DNA from: DASVDK01 sp036381125 [NCBI: Thermodesulfobacteriota bacterium]
GTDB taxonomy: Bacteria; DASVDK01
Assembly (NCBI GenBank): GCA_036381125.1
Contig: DASVDK010000049.1
Span: 1-7,334 of the forward strand
Direction: 5' to 3'
DNA: 7,334 nt
In this document: positions 1 to 6,902 of the stretch, in pieces
Layout: the number at the start of each line of letters is the position of its first letter
How positions within the stretch are numbered: the first letter of the stretch is position 1
Translations under genes and position numbers: made by a program
The notes under the pieces: model-generated
Database searches by the model: none
Told to the model about the DNA's origin: nothing
The model's input: only the letters and a program-made list of their open reading frames with translations

Positions 1-235
1 GGAGCGCCGCGGCGGCGGTCATGTCGAGGAACCCCAGCGCCTCGCGGCGCACGTCGGAGGGGTCGGCGGCGACCCCGGCGAACGGCCGGCCGTTTCGGTC
101 GCGGGGCGGGTCCGGCCGAGCCACGTGGAGGAGGCGGACGACGGCGCCGCGGGCGCGCGCGAGGTCGTACGCGACGGGCAGGGCAGTGTCCACGCCGAAG
201 CGCCGCTCGAGCGGGACGAGGATTCGCATGGGCAT
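1..235 (-). CDS. Universal stress protein, N-terminal part (runs off the left edge)
   Basis: The minus strand is open from 235 to the window edge, giving 78 residues beginning MPMRILVPLERRFGVDTALP. The opening beta strand (RILVPLE), the following helix (ALPVAYDLARARG) and second strand (VVRLLHV) are the usual start of a USP domain. The C-terminal nucleotide-binding motif would lie beyond the window and cannot be checked. The start at 235 is preferred because a GGAG (complement of 241-244) lies 5 nt upstream; the second Met at 229 would be 11 nt from it. The gene starts 18 bp after the stop of the USP gene at 254-700, so the two are probably one transcript. It diverges from the two other USPs here: it has LVPLE where they have LHPTDFS. 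USP family membership is fairly secure; whether it is single-domain, tandem, or fused to something else is unknown. Confidence 0.78.
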   Translation of the reverse strand, partial: MPMRILVPLERRFGVDTALPVAYDLARARGAVVRLLHVARPDPPRDRNGRPFAGVAADPSDVRREALGFLDMTAAAAL

Positions 236-240
236 GACGG

Positions 241-244
241 CTCC
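241..244 (-). promoter_or_regulatory. Ribosome binding site deciding the start of the left-edge USP gene
   Basis: GGAG on the minus strand, 5 nt before the ATG at 235. It sits in the 18-bp gap after the TAG stop (254-256) of the preceding USP gene. It favours the ATG at 235 over the in-frame ATG at 229. Confidence 0.5.
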
Positions 245-253
245 GGGACGGGG

Positions 254-700
254 CTACCGGGTCGCGTCCGCACCCTCGCGCACGGTCACCACGGGGCACG
301 GCGCCGTTCGCACCACGCGGTCGGCGATGCTGCCGAGGAAGAACCGGCCGACCGCGCCGCGCCCGTGGGTGCCGAGCACGATCAGGTCGGCGCGCTCCCG
401 CTCGGCCGCCCGGACGATCTCGTCGGCCGGGACGCCGACGACGAGCAGGCTCCTCGCCTTGATACCCTGGGCCTCGAGCTCCGCCACCCGGTCGGCCAGC
501 GCCTTCTCGGCCCACCGCTTCTGGGCGTCGTAGATGCGCTCGACCTCCGCCATGCCGACGAAGCCCTCGCCGAAGAGCATGGCCTCGACCAGGACGTAGA
601 CGAGGAGGACCTCGGCCCCGAAGGCGCGGGCGAGCGCCGCGGCGCGGGCCTGGGCCTGGCCCGCGCAGGACGAGAAGTCTGTCGGGTGCAGGATGGTCAT
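254..700 (-). CDS. Universal stress protein (UspA family), ATP-binding type
   Basis: A 148-residue single USP domain, the usual length for the family. It begins MTILHPTDFS, the typical strand-loop opening with the conserved Asp at residue 8. It ends with the motif G-x2-G-x9-G-S at residues 110-124 (GTHGRGAVGRFFLGS), then a hydrophobic strand (CPVVTVR). That motif marks USPs that bind ATP rather than the non-binding UspA class, so a soluble, dimeric, nucleotide-binding stress protein is likely. The start at 700 is supported by a GGAGG (complement of 708-712) 7 nt upstream. A sigma-54-like promoter lies at 725-740, with predicted transcription start near 714 and a 14-nt leader. It is closely related to the USP at 871-1323 (shared ILHPTDFS start and GRF-hydrophobic2-GS-IADRVV-like end) and precedes the left-edge USP by 18 bp. 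The client or downstream pathway is unknown. Confidence 0.95.
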   Translation of the reverse strand: MTILHPTDFSSCAGQAQARAAALARAFGAEVLLVYVLVEAMLFGEGFVGMAEVERIYDAQKRWAEKALADRVAELEAQGIKARSLLVVGVPADEIVRAAERERADLIVLGTHGRGAVGRFFLGSIADRVVRTAPCPVVTVREGADATR

Positions 701-724
701 GAGCGTGCCTCCGCAGGAGCGTTT

Positions 725-740
725 TGCAAGCGCGGGGCCA
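725..740 (-). promoter_or_regulatory. Sigma-54 (RpoN) type -24/-12 promoter for the USP gene at 254-700
   Basis: On the minus strand the sequence reads TGGCCCCGCGCTTGCA, against the known consensus TGGCACG-N4-TTGCA/T. The invariant GG (739-738) and GC (727-726) are separated by exactly 10 bases, as sigma-54 requires. Counting the C at 726 as -12 places the start of transcription near 714. The leader would be 14 nt and begin directly before the GGAGG. The same arrangement, with the same 23-nt distance from TTGCAA to ATG, occurs upstream of the neighbouring USP gene. A sigma-54 promoter needs an activator that binds further upstream; no binding site could be assigned. Confidence 0.72.
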
Positions 741-752
741 TCCCGGCCTCCC

Positions 753-776
753 CGGCCCCGCATCGCCCGGGGGCCG
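753..776. repeat. Inverted repeat upstream of the USP promoter
   Basis: Arms CGGCCCC (753-759) and GGGGCCG (770-776) pair perfectly around a 10-nt loop. The repeat is centred about 50 bp upstream of the predicted transcription start at 714, inside the 170-bp gap between two USP genes. It could be a hairpin ending transcripts from the upstream USP gene, though no T-run follows it on the minus strand, or a protein-binding site. In such GC-rich DNA it may also be chance. The rest of the gap (701-870) holds only the promoter and short palindromes such as GCGGCGCCGC at 784-793; no gene was seen. Confidence 0.35.
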
Positions 777-870
777 TTTGCGCGCGGCGCCGCCTGGACG
801 GGGGCGGCGAGCTGTGGCATCCATGTCCCGGACGGGCGGCGATTCCACACTCCGAGCCGGCGCTTCCCCC

Positions 871-1323
871 TCAGGCGGTGAGGCCGGTGCGGGAGTCCGC
901 GCGGGTGGTGACGACGGGGCAGCCGGCCCGGCGGATCACCCGATCGGCGACGCTGCCGACGAGGAATCGGCCCACCCCGCCGAGCCCCGCGGTGCCCATG
1001 ACGATGAGGTCGGCCCCTTCGTCGGCGGCCGCCTGGACGATCTCCGCAGGCGGCTCCCCCACCCGCACGAGCCCCCGCGCCGGCACGCCGGCGGCGCGCA
1101 CCTCGAGGACCCGCCGCTCCATCTCGGCCTCGGCCCACGCCTGACGCGCCTTGCGGATCCGCTCGAGGCTCGCCGTCGTGGGGAGCTCCTCCGACAGCGT
1201 CGCCATCGGCCCGATGACGTGCAGCAGCACGATCTCCGCCGACAGGCTCCTGGCCATCGCCACCGCCAGCGCGCGGGCACGGTCGGCCCCCTGGGAGAAA
1301 TCGGTCGGGTGCAGGATCCGCAT
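871..1323 (-). CDS. Universal stress protein (UspA family), ATP-binding type
   Basis: A 150-residue single USP domain starting MRILHPTDFS with the conserved Asp at residue 8. The nucleotide-binding motif G-x2-G-x9-G-S is intact at residues 110-124 (GTAGLGGVGRFLVGS), followed by VADRVIRRAGCPVVTTR, the typical final helix and strand. It is therefore expected to bind ATP and act as a cytoplasmic stress or persistence factor. The start at 1323 is fixed by AGGAGG (complement of 1331-1336) 7 nt upstream. A sigma-54-like promoter lies at 1348-1363 with a predicted 14-nt leader. The gene is transcribed away from the CBS gene at 1454, with which it shares a 130-bp divergent control region. It is a paralogue of the USP at 254-700, 170 bp downstream. 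Middle segments (residues 38-75) differ most between the two, so they are not a recent duplication. Confidence 0.95.
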   Translation of the reverse strand: MRILHPTDFSQGADRARALAVAMARSLSAEIVLLHVIGPMATLSEELPTTASLERIRKARQAWAEAEMERRVLEVRAAGVPARGLVRVGEPPAEIVQAAADEGADLIVMGTAGLGGVGRFLVGSVADRVIRRAGCPVVTTRADSRTGLTA

Positions 1324-1347
1324 GGCTCTACCTCCTGCCGGTCCCCT

Positions 1348-1363
1348 TGCAAGCCCCTTACCA
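1348..1363 (-). promoter_or_regulatory. Sigma-54 (RpoN) type -24/-12 promoter for the USP gene at 871-1323
   Basis: The minus strand reads TGGTAAGGGGCTTGCA, preceded by C as in the consensus YTGGCACG-N4-TTGCW. The GG (1362-1361) and GC (1350-1349) have the required 10-base separation. The predicted start is near 1337, and the 14-nt leader opens directly onto the AGGAGG. The downstream half is embedded in the palindrome CTTGCAAG (1346-1353), but only the minus-strand orientation has a GG at the right place. Confidence 0.75.
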
Positions 1364-1386
1364 GCGCCGGCGCGGGCCGGCGGCAC

Positions 1387-1402
1387 TGGTACCGGAGATG
1401 CA
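1387..1402 (+). promoter_or_regulatory. Probable sigma-54 type -24/-12 promoter for the CBS-exporter operon
   Basis: The sequence TGGTACCGGAGATGCA, preceded by C, matches the sigma-54 layout with exact GG-N10-GC spacing (GG 1388-1389, GC 1400-1401). The -12 element is ATGCA rather than TTGCA, so it is weaker than the two USP promoters. The predicted start is near 1413, giving a 41-nt leader to the CBS start codon. It points away from the USP promoter at 1348-1363; the two -24 elements are only 23 bp apart, back to back. Confidence 0.58.
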
Positions 1403-1417
1403 TGGCTCGACGCGTGA

Positions 1418-1435
1418 GCCCGGCAGCGGCCGGGC
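1418..1435 (+). repeat. Potential hairpin in the leader of the CBS gene
   Basis: GCCCGG (1418-1423) and CCGGGC (1430-1435) form a 6-bp all-GC stem with a 6-nt loop. It would lie at the very 5' end of a transcript starting near 1413, ten bases before the GGAGG at 1445-1449. It could stabilise the mRNA or affect translation; it may also be a chance product of high GC content. Confidence 0.35.
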
Positions 1436-1453
1436 CATGCCTGTGGAGGTGCC

Positions 1454-1882
1454 ATGCGAGCCGAGACGGTCGGGGATCGGATGCAGCGAGGGGTCTTCGT
1501 CTGCCGGCGCGATACGCCGGCCGACGAGGCGGCCGCCGTCATGGCGGGGCGCGACATCAGCGCCCTCGTGGTGGTCGACGACGACGGCCGGACGGTGGGC
1601 GTCGTGTCCCGGACCGACCTGGTCGACGTCATGGGCGCCAGCCCCGACGCCGAGCCGTGGCGCGGCCTGGTGGTGGGCGCCATCATGAGCGAGCCGGCGG
1701 TCTCGGTGCGGGCCGACACGCCGCTCCACGAGGCGGCGCGGCTCATGCGGGACGCCGGGGTCCACCGGGTCGTCGTGACGCGGGCCGAGCCGGGCGGCGA
1801 GAAGCCGATCGGCGTGCTGTCGGTCTCGGACCTCGTGAGGCCCGGCGAGAAGCCGCGCCGCACGAGCCGGACGCGCTCGTGA
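1454..1882 (+). CDS. Two-CBS-domain protein
   Basis: A 142-residue soluble protein made of a single Bateman module. CBS1 spans about residues 5-60 (TVGDRMQRG...[12 protein letters not shown]) and CBS2 about 72-130 ([13 protein letters not shown]...[12 protein letters not shown]). Both keep the G-h-h-S-x-x-D-h end motif whose Asp normally contacts the ribose of a bound adenosine ligand, so binding of AMP, ATP or a related nucleotide is likely. There is no attached enzyme or DNA-binding domain, so it presumably acts by partner contact or is a free-standing energy sensor. The ATG at 1454 follows GGAGG (1445-1449) by 4 nt. The C-terminal tail ([14 protein letters not shown]) is basic and looks disordered. 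The gene has a probable sigma-54 promoter and is the first of four tightly packed genes; its stop is 4 bp before the ABC ATPase start. Linkage to USPs suggests a shared stress or energy role (inference). Confidence 0.93.
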   Translation: MRAETVGDRMQRGVFVCRRDTPADEAAAVMAGRDISALVVVDDDGRTVGVVSRTDLVDVMGASPDAEPWRGLVVGAIMSEPAVSVRADTPLHEAARLMRDAGVHRVVVTRAEPGGEKPIGVLSVSDLVRPGEKPRRTSRTRS

Positions 1883-1886
1883 CCGC

Positions 1887-2624
<738 letters not shown>

Positions 2625-2630
2625 CCGGCC

Positions 2631-4991
2631 GTGCGGGCCCTCCACGTCAAGCTCCTGCGCGACCTCGCCCGCATGCGCGGGCAAGCGCTCGCGATCGCCC
2701 TCGTCGTCGCCGGCGGGACCTCGGCGTTCGTCGTGGCGACGAGCACGTACGACTCGCTGCGGCGGTCGGCGGAGGGGTACTACGAACGGGCCCGCTTCTC
2801 CGACGTCTTCGCCTCGCTCACCCGGGCCCCCGAGACGCGCGCCGCGGAGATCGCGCGCATACCCGGCGTCGCCGCCGTCGAGACGCGGGTGGTCGCGGCC
2901 GTCGTCCTCGACGTGGCCGGCGTCCCCGAGCCGGTCCGTGGTCGACTCGTCTCCATCCCCGACGCCGGCGAGCCGACGCTGAACCGCCTCCACCTGCGGC
3001 GCGGCCGGCTGCCGCGCCCCGACGCGGCGGAGGCGGCCGTGAGCGAGGCGTTCGCCTCGGCCAACGGGCTCGCGCCCGGCGACCGGGTGGCCGCCGTGAT
3101 CAACGGCCGCTGGCAGCGGCTCGCGATCACCGGGGTCGTCCTCTCCCCCGAGTACGTCTTCCAGGCGGGCCCCGGGGACCTCTTGCCGGACGACCGGCGC
3201 TTCGGCGTCCTCTGGATGCCGCGGCGCGCCCTCGCGGCGGCGCTCGACATGGACGGCGCCTTCAACGACGTCGTGCTCGCCCTCGCCCCCGGCGCCTCCG
3301 AGCCCGGGGTGATCGCCGAACTCGACCGCATCCTCGCCCCCTACGGGGGGCGCGGCGCCGTCGGCCGCGACCGCCAGCCCTCGGCCCACATCCTCGCGCA
3401 GGAGCTGGAGCAGCTCCGGACGCAGGGGCTCGCGATCCCGATCGTCTTCCTCGCCGTCGCGGCCTTCCTCCTGAACGTCGTCCTCGCGAGGCTCGTCGCC
3501 ACGGAGCGGTCGCAGATCGCCCTCCTCAAGGCGTTCGGCTACACCGACGGCGCGGTGACGCGCCACTACCTCGCCTTCGCCCTCGTCATCGTCGGCGCGG
3601 GCGTCCTCCTCGGCACGGCGGCGGGCGCCTGGCTCGGCCAGTCGCTCACGGCCTACTACGAGCGGTACTTCCGCTTCCCGGTGCTCGTCTACCATCTCTC
3701 CCCCGGCACCGTCCTCGTCGGCGCGCTGGTCAGCGCCGCGGCGGGGCTCGCGGGAGGCCTCGGCGCCGTGCGCCGGGTCGCCGCCCTGCCGCCCGCGGAG
3801 GCGATGCGGCCCGCGGCGCCCGCCCGGTACCGGCCGATCCTCGTCGACCGGCTCGGCATGGGCCGGCTCCTCTCCCAGCCGACGCGGATGATCCTCAGGC
3901 ACCTCGAGCGCCGGCCGCTGCGCGCCGGCCTCTCGACCCTCGGGATCGCCCTCGCCCTGGCGATCGTGGTCGTCGGCAGCGCCATGGGCGACTCGGCGGA
4001 GGCCCTCCTCGACACGCAGTTCGGCCTCGTGCAGCGCGACGACGTCACGATCACCTTTCGCGAGGGGATGCCGCCGCGCGTCCGGTACGAGGTCGCGCGG
4101 CTGCCGGGGGTGCTCCACGCCGAGACCTTTCGCACGGTGCCGGCCACGCTGCGGGCCGGACCGCGGAGCTACCGCGGCGCGGTGACCGGGCTGCCGGCGG
4201 GCGCGACGCTGCGCCGCGTCGTCGATGCGAGCGGCCGGGTCGTGCCGCTCCCCGAGGCGGGCCTCCTCCTCGGGAGCACCCTGGCACGGCGGCTCGGCGT
4301 CGGTCCCGGTGACTTCGTCACCGTGGAGGTGCAGGAGGGCCGCCGCCCCGTTCGCGAGGTCGCGGTCTCGGCCCTCGTCGACGACCTGGTGGGGATGTCG
4401 GCCTACATGGAGGCGCGGGCCCTCGACCGGCTCGTCCCGGAGCCGGGGCGCGTCTCGGGCGCGTTCCTCGCCGTCGACGAGCGGGCGCGGCCGGCGCTCT
4501 ACCGCCGGCTCAAGGAGACGCCGGGCGTGGCCGGGGTGTCGGCCCGCGTGGAGTCGATCGCGAGCTTCCGCAGGACGATCACGGAAACCATCCGGGTCCT
4601 GCAGGTGATCGAGGCCGCCTTCGCCGCGATCATCGCCGTCGGCGTCGTCTACAACGCGGCGCGCGTGAGCCTCGCCGAGCGGAGCCGGGAGCTGGCGACG
4701 CTCAGGGTCATCGGCCTCACCCGGGGGGAGATCTCGTTCATCCTCCTCGGCGAGCTGGCCGTGCTGACCGCGCTGGCGATCCCGCTCGGGCTCGCGCTCG
4801 GCTACGGCCTCACCCTGCTCGTCTTCCACGCGGCACGGTCGGACCTCGCCCGGCTGCCGGTCACGATCCGACCGGCCACCTACGCCTACGCGGTCCTCTT
4901 CGTCGTCGCGACGGCCGCCCTGTCGGGCCTCCTCGTGCGGCGGCGTCTCGACCGGCTCGACCTGGTCGCCGTGCTGAAGACGCGGGAGTAG
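2631..4991 (+). CDS. ABC exporter permease with two FtsX/MacB-type domains
   Basis: A 786-residue inner-membrane protein. Hydrophobic segments suggest eight helices: about 17-37, 267-287, 313-336, 358-380, 433-452, 658-678, 703-728 and 750-769. These form two repeats, each a first helix, a large extracytoplasmic domain (about 40-265 and 455-655) and a three-helix FtsX bundle. The FtsX hallmarks ERSQIALLKAFGY (292-304) and ERSRELATLRVIGLTRGE (683-700) follow the second helix of each repeat, and LPPAEAMRP (386-394) closes the first. A single polypeptide can thus supply both halves of the transporter. The GTG start at 2631 is chosen because it restores the basic amphipathic N-terminus (RALHVKLLRDLARMRGQ) before the first helix; no clear ribosome binding site is visible, so coupling to the ATPase stop 6 bp upstream is likely. 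Such MacB-like systems move substrates from the inner-membrane or periplasmic side outward; the cargo here is unknown. Confidence 0.95.
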   Translation: MRALHVKLLRDLARMRGQALAIALVVAGGTSAFVVATSTYDSLRRSAEGYYERARFSDVFASLTRAPETRAAEIARIPGVAAVETRVVAAVVLDVAGVPEPVRGRLVSIPDAGEPTLNRLHLRRGRLPRPDAAEAAVSEAFASANGLAPGDRVAAVINGRWQRLAITGVVLSPEYVFQAGPGDLLPDDRRFGVLWMPRRALAAALDMDGAFNDVVLALAPGASEPGVIAELDRILAPYGGRGAVGRDRQPSAHILAQELEQLRTQGLAIPIVFLAVAAFLLNVVLARLVATERSQIALLKAFGYTDGAVTRHYLAFALVIVGAGVLLGTAAGAWLGQSLTAYYERYFRFPVLVYHLSPGTVLVGALVSAAAGLAGGLGAVRRVAALPPAEAMRPAAPARYRPILVDRLGMGRLLSQPTRMILRHLERRPLRAGLSTLGIALALAIVVVGSAMGDSAEALLDTQFGLVQRDDVTITFREGMPPRVRYEVARLPGVLHAETFRTVPATLRAGPRSYRGAVTGLPAGATLRRVVDASGRVVPLPEAGLLLGSTLARRLGVGPGDFVTVEVQEGRRPVREVAVSALVDDLVGMSAYMEARALDRLVPEPGRVSGAFLAVDERARPALYRRLKETPGVAGVSARVESIASFRRTITETIRVLQVIEAAFAAIIAVGVVYNAARVSLAERSRELATLRVIGLTRGEISFILLGELAVLTALAIPLGLALGYGLTLLVFHAARSDLARLPVTIRPATYAYAVLFVVATAALSGLLVRRRLDRLDLVAVLKTRE

Positions 4992-4995
4992 GAGG
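4990..4995 (+). promoter_or_regulatory. Ribosome binding site overlapping the permease stop codon
   Basis: AGGAGG at 4990-4995 shares its first two bases with the TAG stop (4989-4991) of the permease and lies 4 nt before the ATG at 5000. It fixes the start of the membrane-fusion protein and ties its translation to termination on the permease. Confidence 0.7.
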
Positions 4996-4999
4996 ACGC

Positions 5000-6205
5000 A
5001 TGCGCCTTCCGAAGCGGATCGCCGCCTGGATCGCCGGATCGCTCGTCCTCGCGCTCCTCGCCTGGGCGTTCTGGCCGCGCCCGGTCGCCGTGGAGACCGG
5101 CGCCGTGACGCGCGGCCCGCTCGAGGTGACCGTCGGCGGCGAGGGCGAGACCCGCGTGCGCGATCGCTACGTCGTGTCCGCGCCGGTCGCCGGCCTCGTC
5201 CCGCGCATCACGCTCGACCCGGGCGACCCGGTCGAGCGCGGCCAGGCGCTGGCCGTCGTCGAGCCTGCCGTCCCCCCGCTCCTCGACGTCCGCAGCCGCG
5301 AGGAGCAGGTCGCGCGCGTCCGATCGGCCGAGGCGATGCTCGATCGGGCCGAGGCCCGGGTCGCGCAGGCCGAGACCGCCCTCCGGCTCGCCGAGCGGGA
5401 GCTGGCGCGGCGGCGGCCGCTCGCGGCCGAGGGGCTCATCCCCGTGGCCGAACTCGACGCGGCAGAGGCCGAGGCGGCAAGCCGCATGCGGGAGCTCGAG
5501 GCGGCGAGGTCGGAGGCCCGGAGCGCCCGCTTCGACCTCGAGCGGGAGCGCGCCACCCTCATGGGCGTCGGGACCGACCCGTCCGCTCGCGCGAGGACGC
5601 CCGCCGGCCGGGTGGAGGTGCGGTCGCCGGTGGCGGGCCGCGTCCTGCGGGTCGTCCAGGAGAGCGCCGCCGTCGTGCCGGCCGGGGCGCCCCTCGTCGA
5701 GGTGGGGGACCCGCGCGACCTCGAGGTCGTCGTCGACCTCCTCTCGACCGACGCGGTGGCGGTTGAGCCCGGCGCTGCGGCGCGGCTCGAGGGATGGGGC
5801 GGCGGCGCGCCCTTGCCGGCCCGCGTGCGGCTCGTCGAGCCGTCGGGCTTCACGAAGGTCTCGGCGCTCGGCGTGGAGGAGCAGCGCGTGAACGTGGTCC
5901 TCGACTTCGCCGGGCCGGCGGACGGCCAGGCGGCGCTCGGCGACGGCTACCGGGTCGACGTCCGGATCGTCGTCTGGGCGCGGCCGGACGTCCTGCAGGT
6001 CCCCGTCGGCGCCCTCTTCCGCGACGAGGACGGCTGGGCCGCGTTCGTCGTGGAGGACGGGCGAGCCCGCCGCCGGGCCGTGCAGGTCGGCCACCGGGGG
6101 GAGCGCGCCGCCGAGGTCCTCTCCGGCCTCACCGAGGGCGAGACGGTGATCCTCTACCCGGGCGACCGCGTCGAGGAGGGGGGGCGGGTCACCGCCCGGC
6201 GGTGA
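5000..6205 (+). CDS. HlyD/MacA-type membrane-fusion (periplasmic adaptor) protein
   Basis: A 401-residue adaptor anchored by one N-terminal helix (about 8-25, after MRLPKR). Domains run in the usual hairpin order: first half of the lipoyl domain (about 58-90, VSAPVAGLVPRITLDPGDPVERGQAL), a coiled-coil hairpin rich in Ala, Glu and Arg (about 95-188), second lipoyl half (205-238, VRSPVAGRVLRVV), beta-barrel (about 240-325) and a membrane-proximal domain (328-400). At the hairpin turn, R137-x3-L141-x6-P148 matches the R-x3-L-x6-S tip motif used by TolC-docking adaptors, except that the Ser is Pro. It would link the ABC permease to an outer-membrane channel not encoded here. It is the last gene of the operon, and its final 17 bases overlap the convergent gene at 6189-6893. 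Confidence 0.95.
   Translation: MRLPKRIAAWIAGSLVLALLAWAFWPRPVAVETGAVTRGPLEVTVGGEGETRVRDRYVVSAPVAGLVPRITLDPGDPVERGQALAVVEPAVPPLLDVRSREEQVARVRSAEAMLDRAEARVAQAETALRLAERELARRRPLAAEGLIPVAELDAAEAEAASRMRELEAARSEARSARFDLERERATLMGVGTDPSARARTPAGRVEVRSPVAGRVLRVVQESAAVVPAGAPLVEVGDPRDLEVVVDLLSTDAVAVEPGAAARLEGWGGGAPLPARVRLVEPSGFTKVSALGVEEQRVNVVLDFAGPADGQAALGDGYRVDVRIVVWARPDVLQVPVGALFRDEDGWAAFVVEDGRARRRAVQVGHRGERAAEVLSGLTEGETVILYPGDRVEEGGRVTARR
6189..6205. repeat. Perfect 17-bp inverted repeat formed by two overlapping convergent stop regions
   Basis: The sequence TCACCGCCCGGCGGTGA has 8-bp perfect arms around one central base. It coincides exactly with the overlap between the two convergent genes: the TGA at 6203-6205 ends the adaptor, and the complement of 6189-6191 is the TGA of the minus-strand gene. 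With a bulged A at 6206 the pairing extends by two more G-C pairs (6187-6188 with 6207-6208). RNA from either strand could fold into a hairpin (7-bp stem, 3-nt loop), possibly helping 3' end formation. No T-run follows on either strand, so it is not a classical intrinsic terminator. Confidence 0.6.
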
Positions 6206-6893
6206 ACCTGGCCGGCTCGCGCCGCCCCTCGGGGCCGCCGGCGTGCGGCGGAAGCTGGACGGTCGTGTCGATGCCATGGAGGACGGCCGCGACGTGCATG
6301 ATGACGTGCCCGCCGACCGCGGCGACGGGACTGCCGGTCAGGAGGTAGGCCGCCGTGAGGGCGCTGTTGCCCGCAACGGGGCCCAGGACTGCGGCGCCGC
6401 GGAACTCGGGATACCCGAGATGGTACGCCGCCGTCACGAGCGCGCTTGCGAGCAGCGCGGCGGCCGCCGTCCGCACCCGGCCGAGCCGGCCGTCGGCTCC
6501 TGCCATCCGCCGCGCGGCGACGACCGGCATGACCGACAGGAAGAGCCCGTCGACCACGCCGTAGACGAGCCCCGGCCAGACGAGGGCGAAGACCAGGCCG
6601 AAGCCCTCGGGGGAGGCCGAGGGGGGCTGGGAGCGGACGTGCCGGAGCATGACGGCCCCCACCACGAGCGCGCCCGCCGCGCCCCGCGCCCACCGGCGAC
6701 GCACGGTCTCGATCGGCGGCACGGCGGCCCATCGCGCGTAGGCGGCCAGGAACACGAGCACGAGGCCGACGTACGGAACGAGGTAGAGGTTTCGCGGCAG
6801 GCCGAGGGCGCCCGCGAAGGCGGCGGGTAGGAGAAAGCCGAGCGCGGCGGCGCCCAGGAGCCAGACGAGATGCCCCCGGCGCGCCGCCGCCAC
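6189..6893 (-). CDS. Polytopic membrane protein of unknown function
   Basis: A 234-residue protein with six or seven hydrophobic segments (about 9-31, 36-54, 70-86, 98-127, 141-158, 167-187 and 188-206) and a hydrophilic, Pro/Gly/Arg-rich C-terminus. I do not recognise the family firmly. A late segment (AAYHLGYPEF, then GSPVAAVGGHVIMHVAAVLHG) has membrane-embedded His residues spaced somewhat like the FxxxH and HxxxN motifs of CPBP/CAAX-type intramembrane proteases. The diagnostic EExxxR motif is absent; VDGLFLSVMPVVAARR stands where it might be expected, so activity of that type is doubtful. The start is a GTG at 6893 with no clear ribosome binding site, 9 bp after the stop of the upstream 134-residue gene, implying coupled expression. 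Its 3' end overlaps the adaptor gene by 17 bp. Confidence 0.75.
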   Translation of the reverse strand: MAAARRGHLVWLLGAAALGFLLPAAFAGALGLPRNLYLVPYVGLVLVFLAAYARWAAVPPIETVRRRWARGAAGALVVGAVMLRHVRSQPPSASPEGFGLVFALVWPGLVYGVVDGLFLSVMPVVAARRMAGADGRLGRVRTAAAALLASALVTAAYHLGYPEFRGAAVLGPVAGNSALTAAYLLTGSPVAAVGGHVIMHVAAVLHGIDTTVQLPPHAGGPEGRREPARFTAGR

Positions 6894-6902
6894 GCCGCGC
6901 GC

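Noticed and set aside
125-1144. A 339-codon plus-strand open frame across the USP genes
   Set aside because: It runs antisense to USP genes that have proper ribosome binding sites and ATP motifs; its product is low-complexity with no recognisable domain.
1437-1688. Upstream out-of-frame ATG (1437) before the CBS gene as a possible leader peptide or alternative gene
   Set aside because: It has no Shine-Dalgarno sequence and runs out of frame through the CBS gene, with a low-complexity Arg/Pro-rich product.
4886-6277. A 463-codon minus-strand open frame opposite the adaptor gene
   Set aside because: It is a shadow of the well-supported HlyD-type gene, with no ribosome binding site and no domain features.
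6365-6376. Palindrome GTTGCCCGCAAC containing TTGC, considered as a promoter element
   Set aside because: It lies inside the coding sequence of the 234-residue membrane protein, with no gene start nearby.
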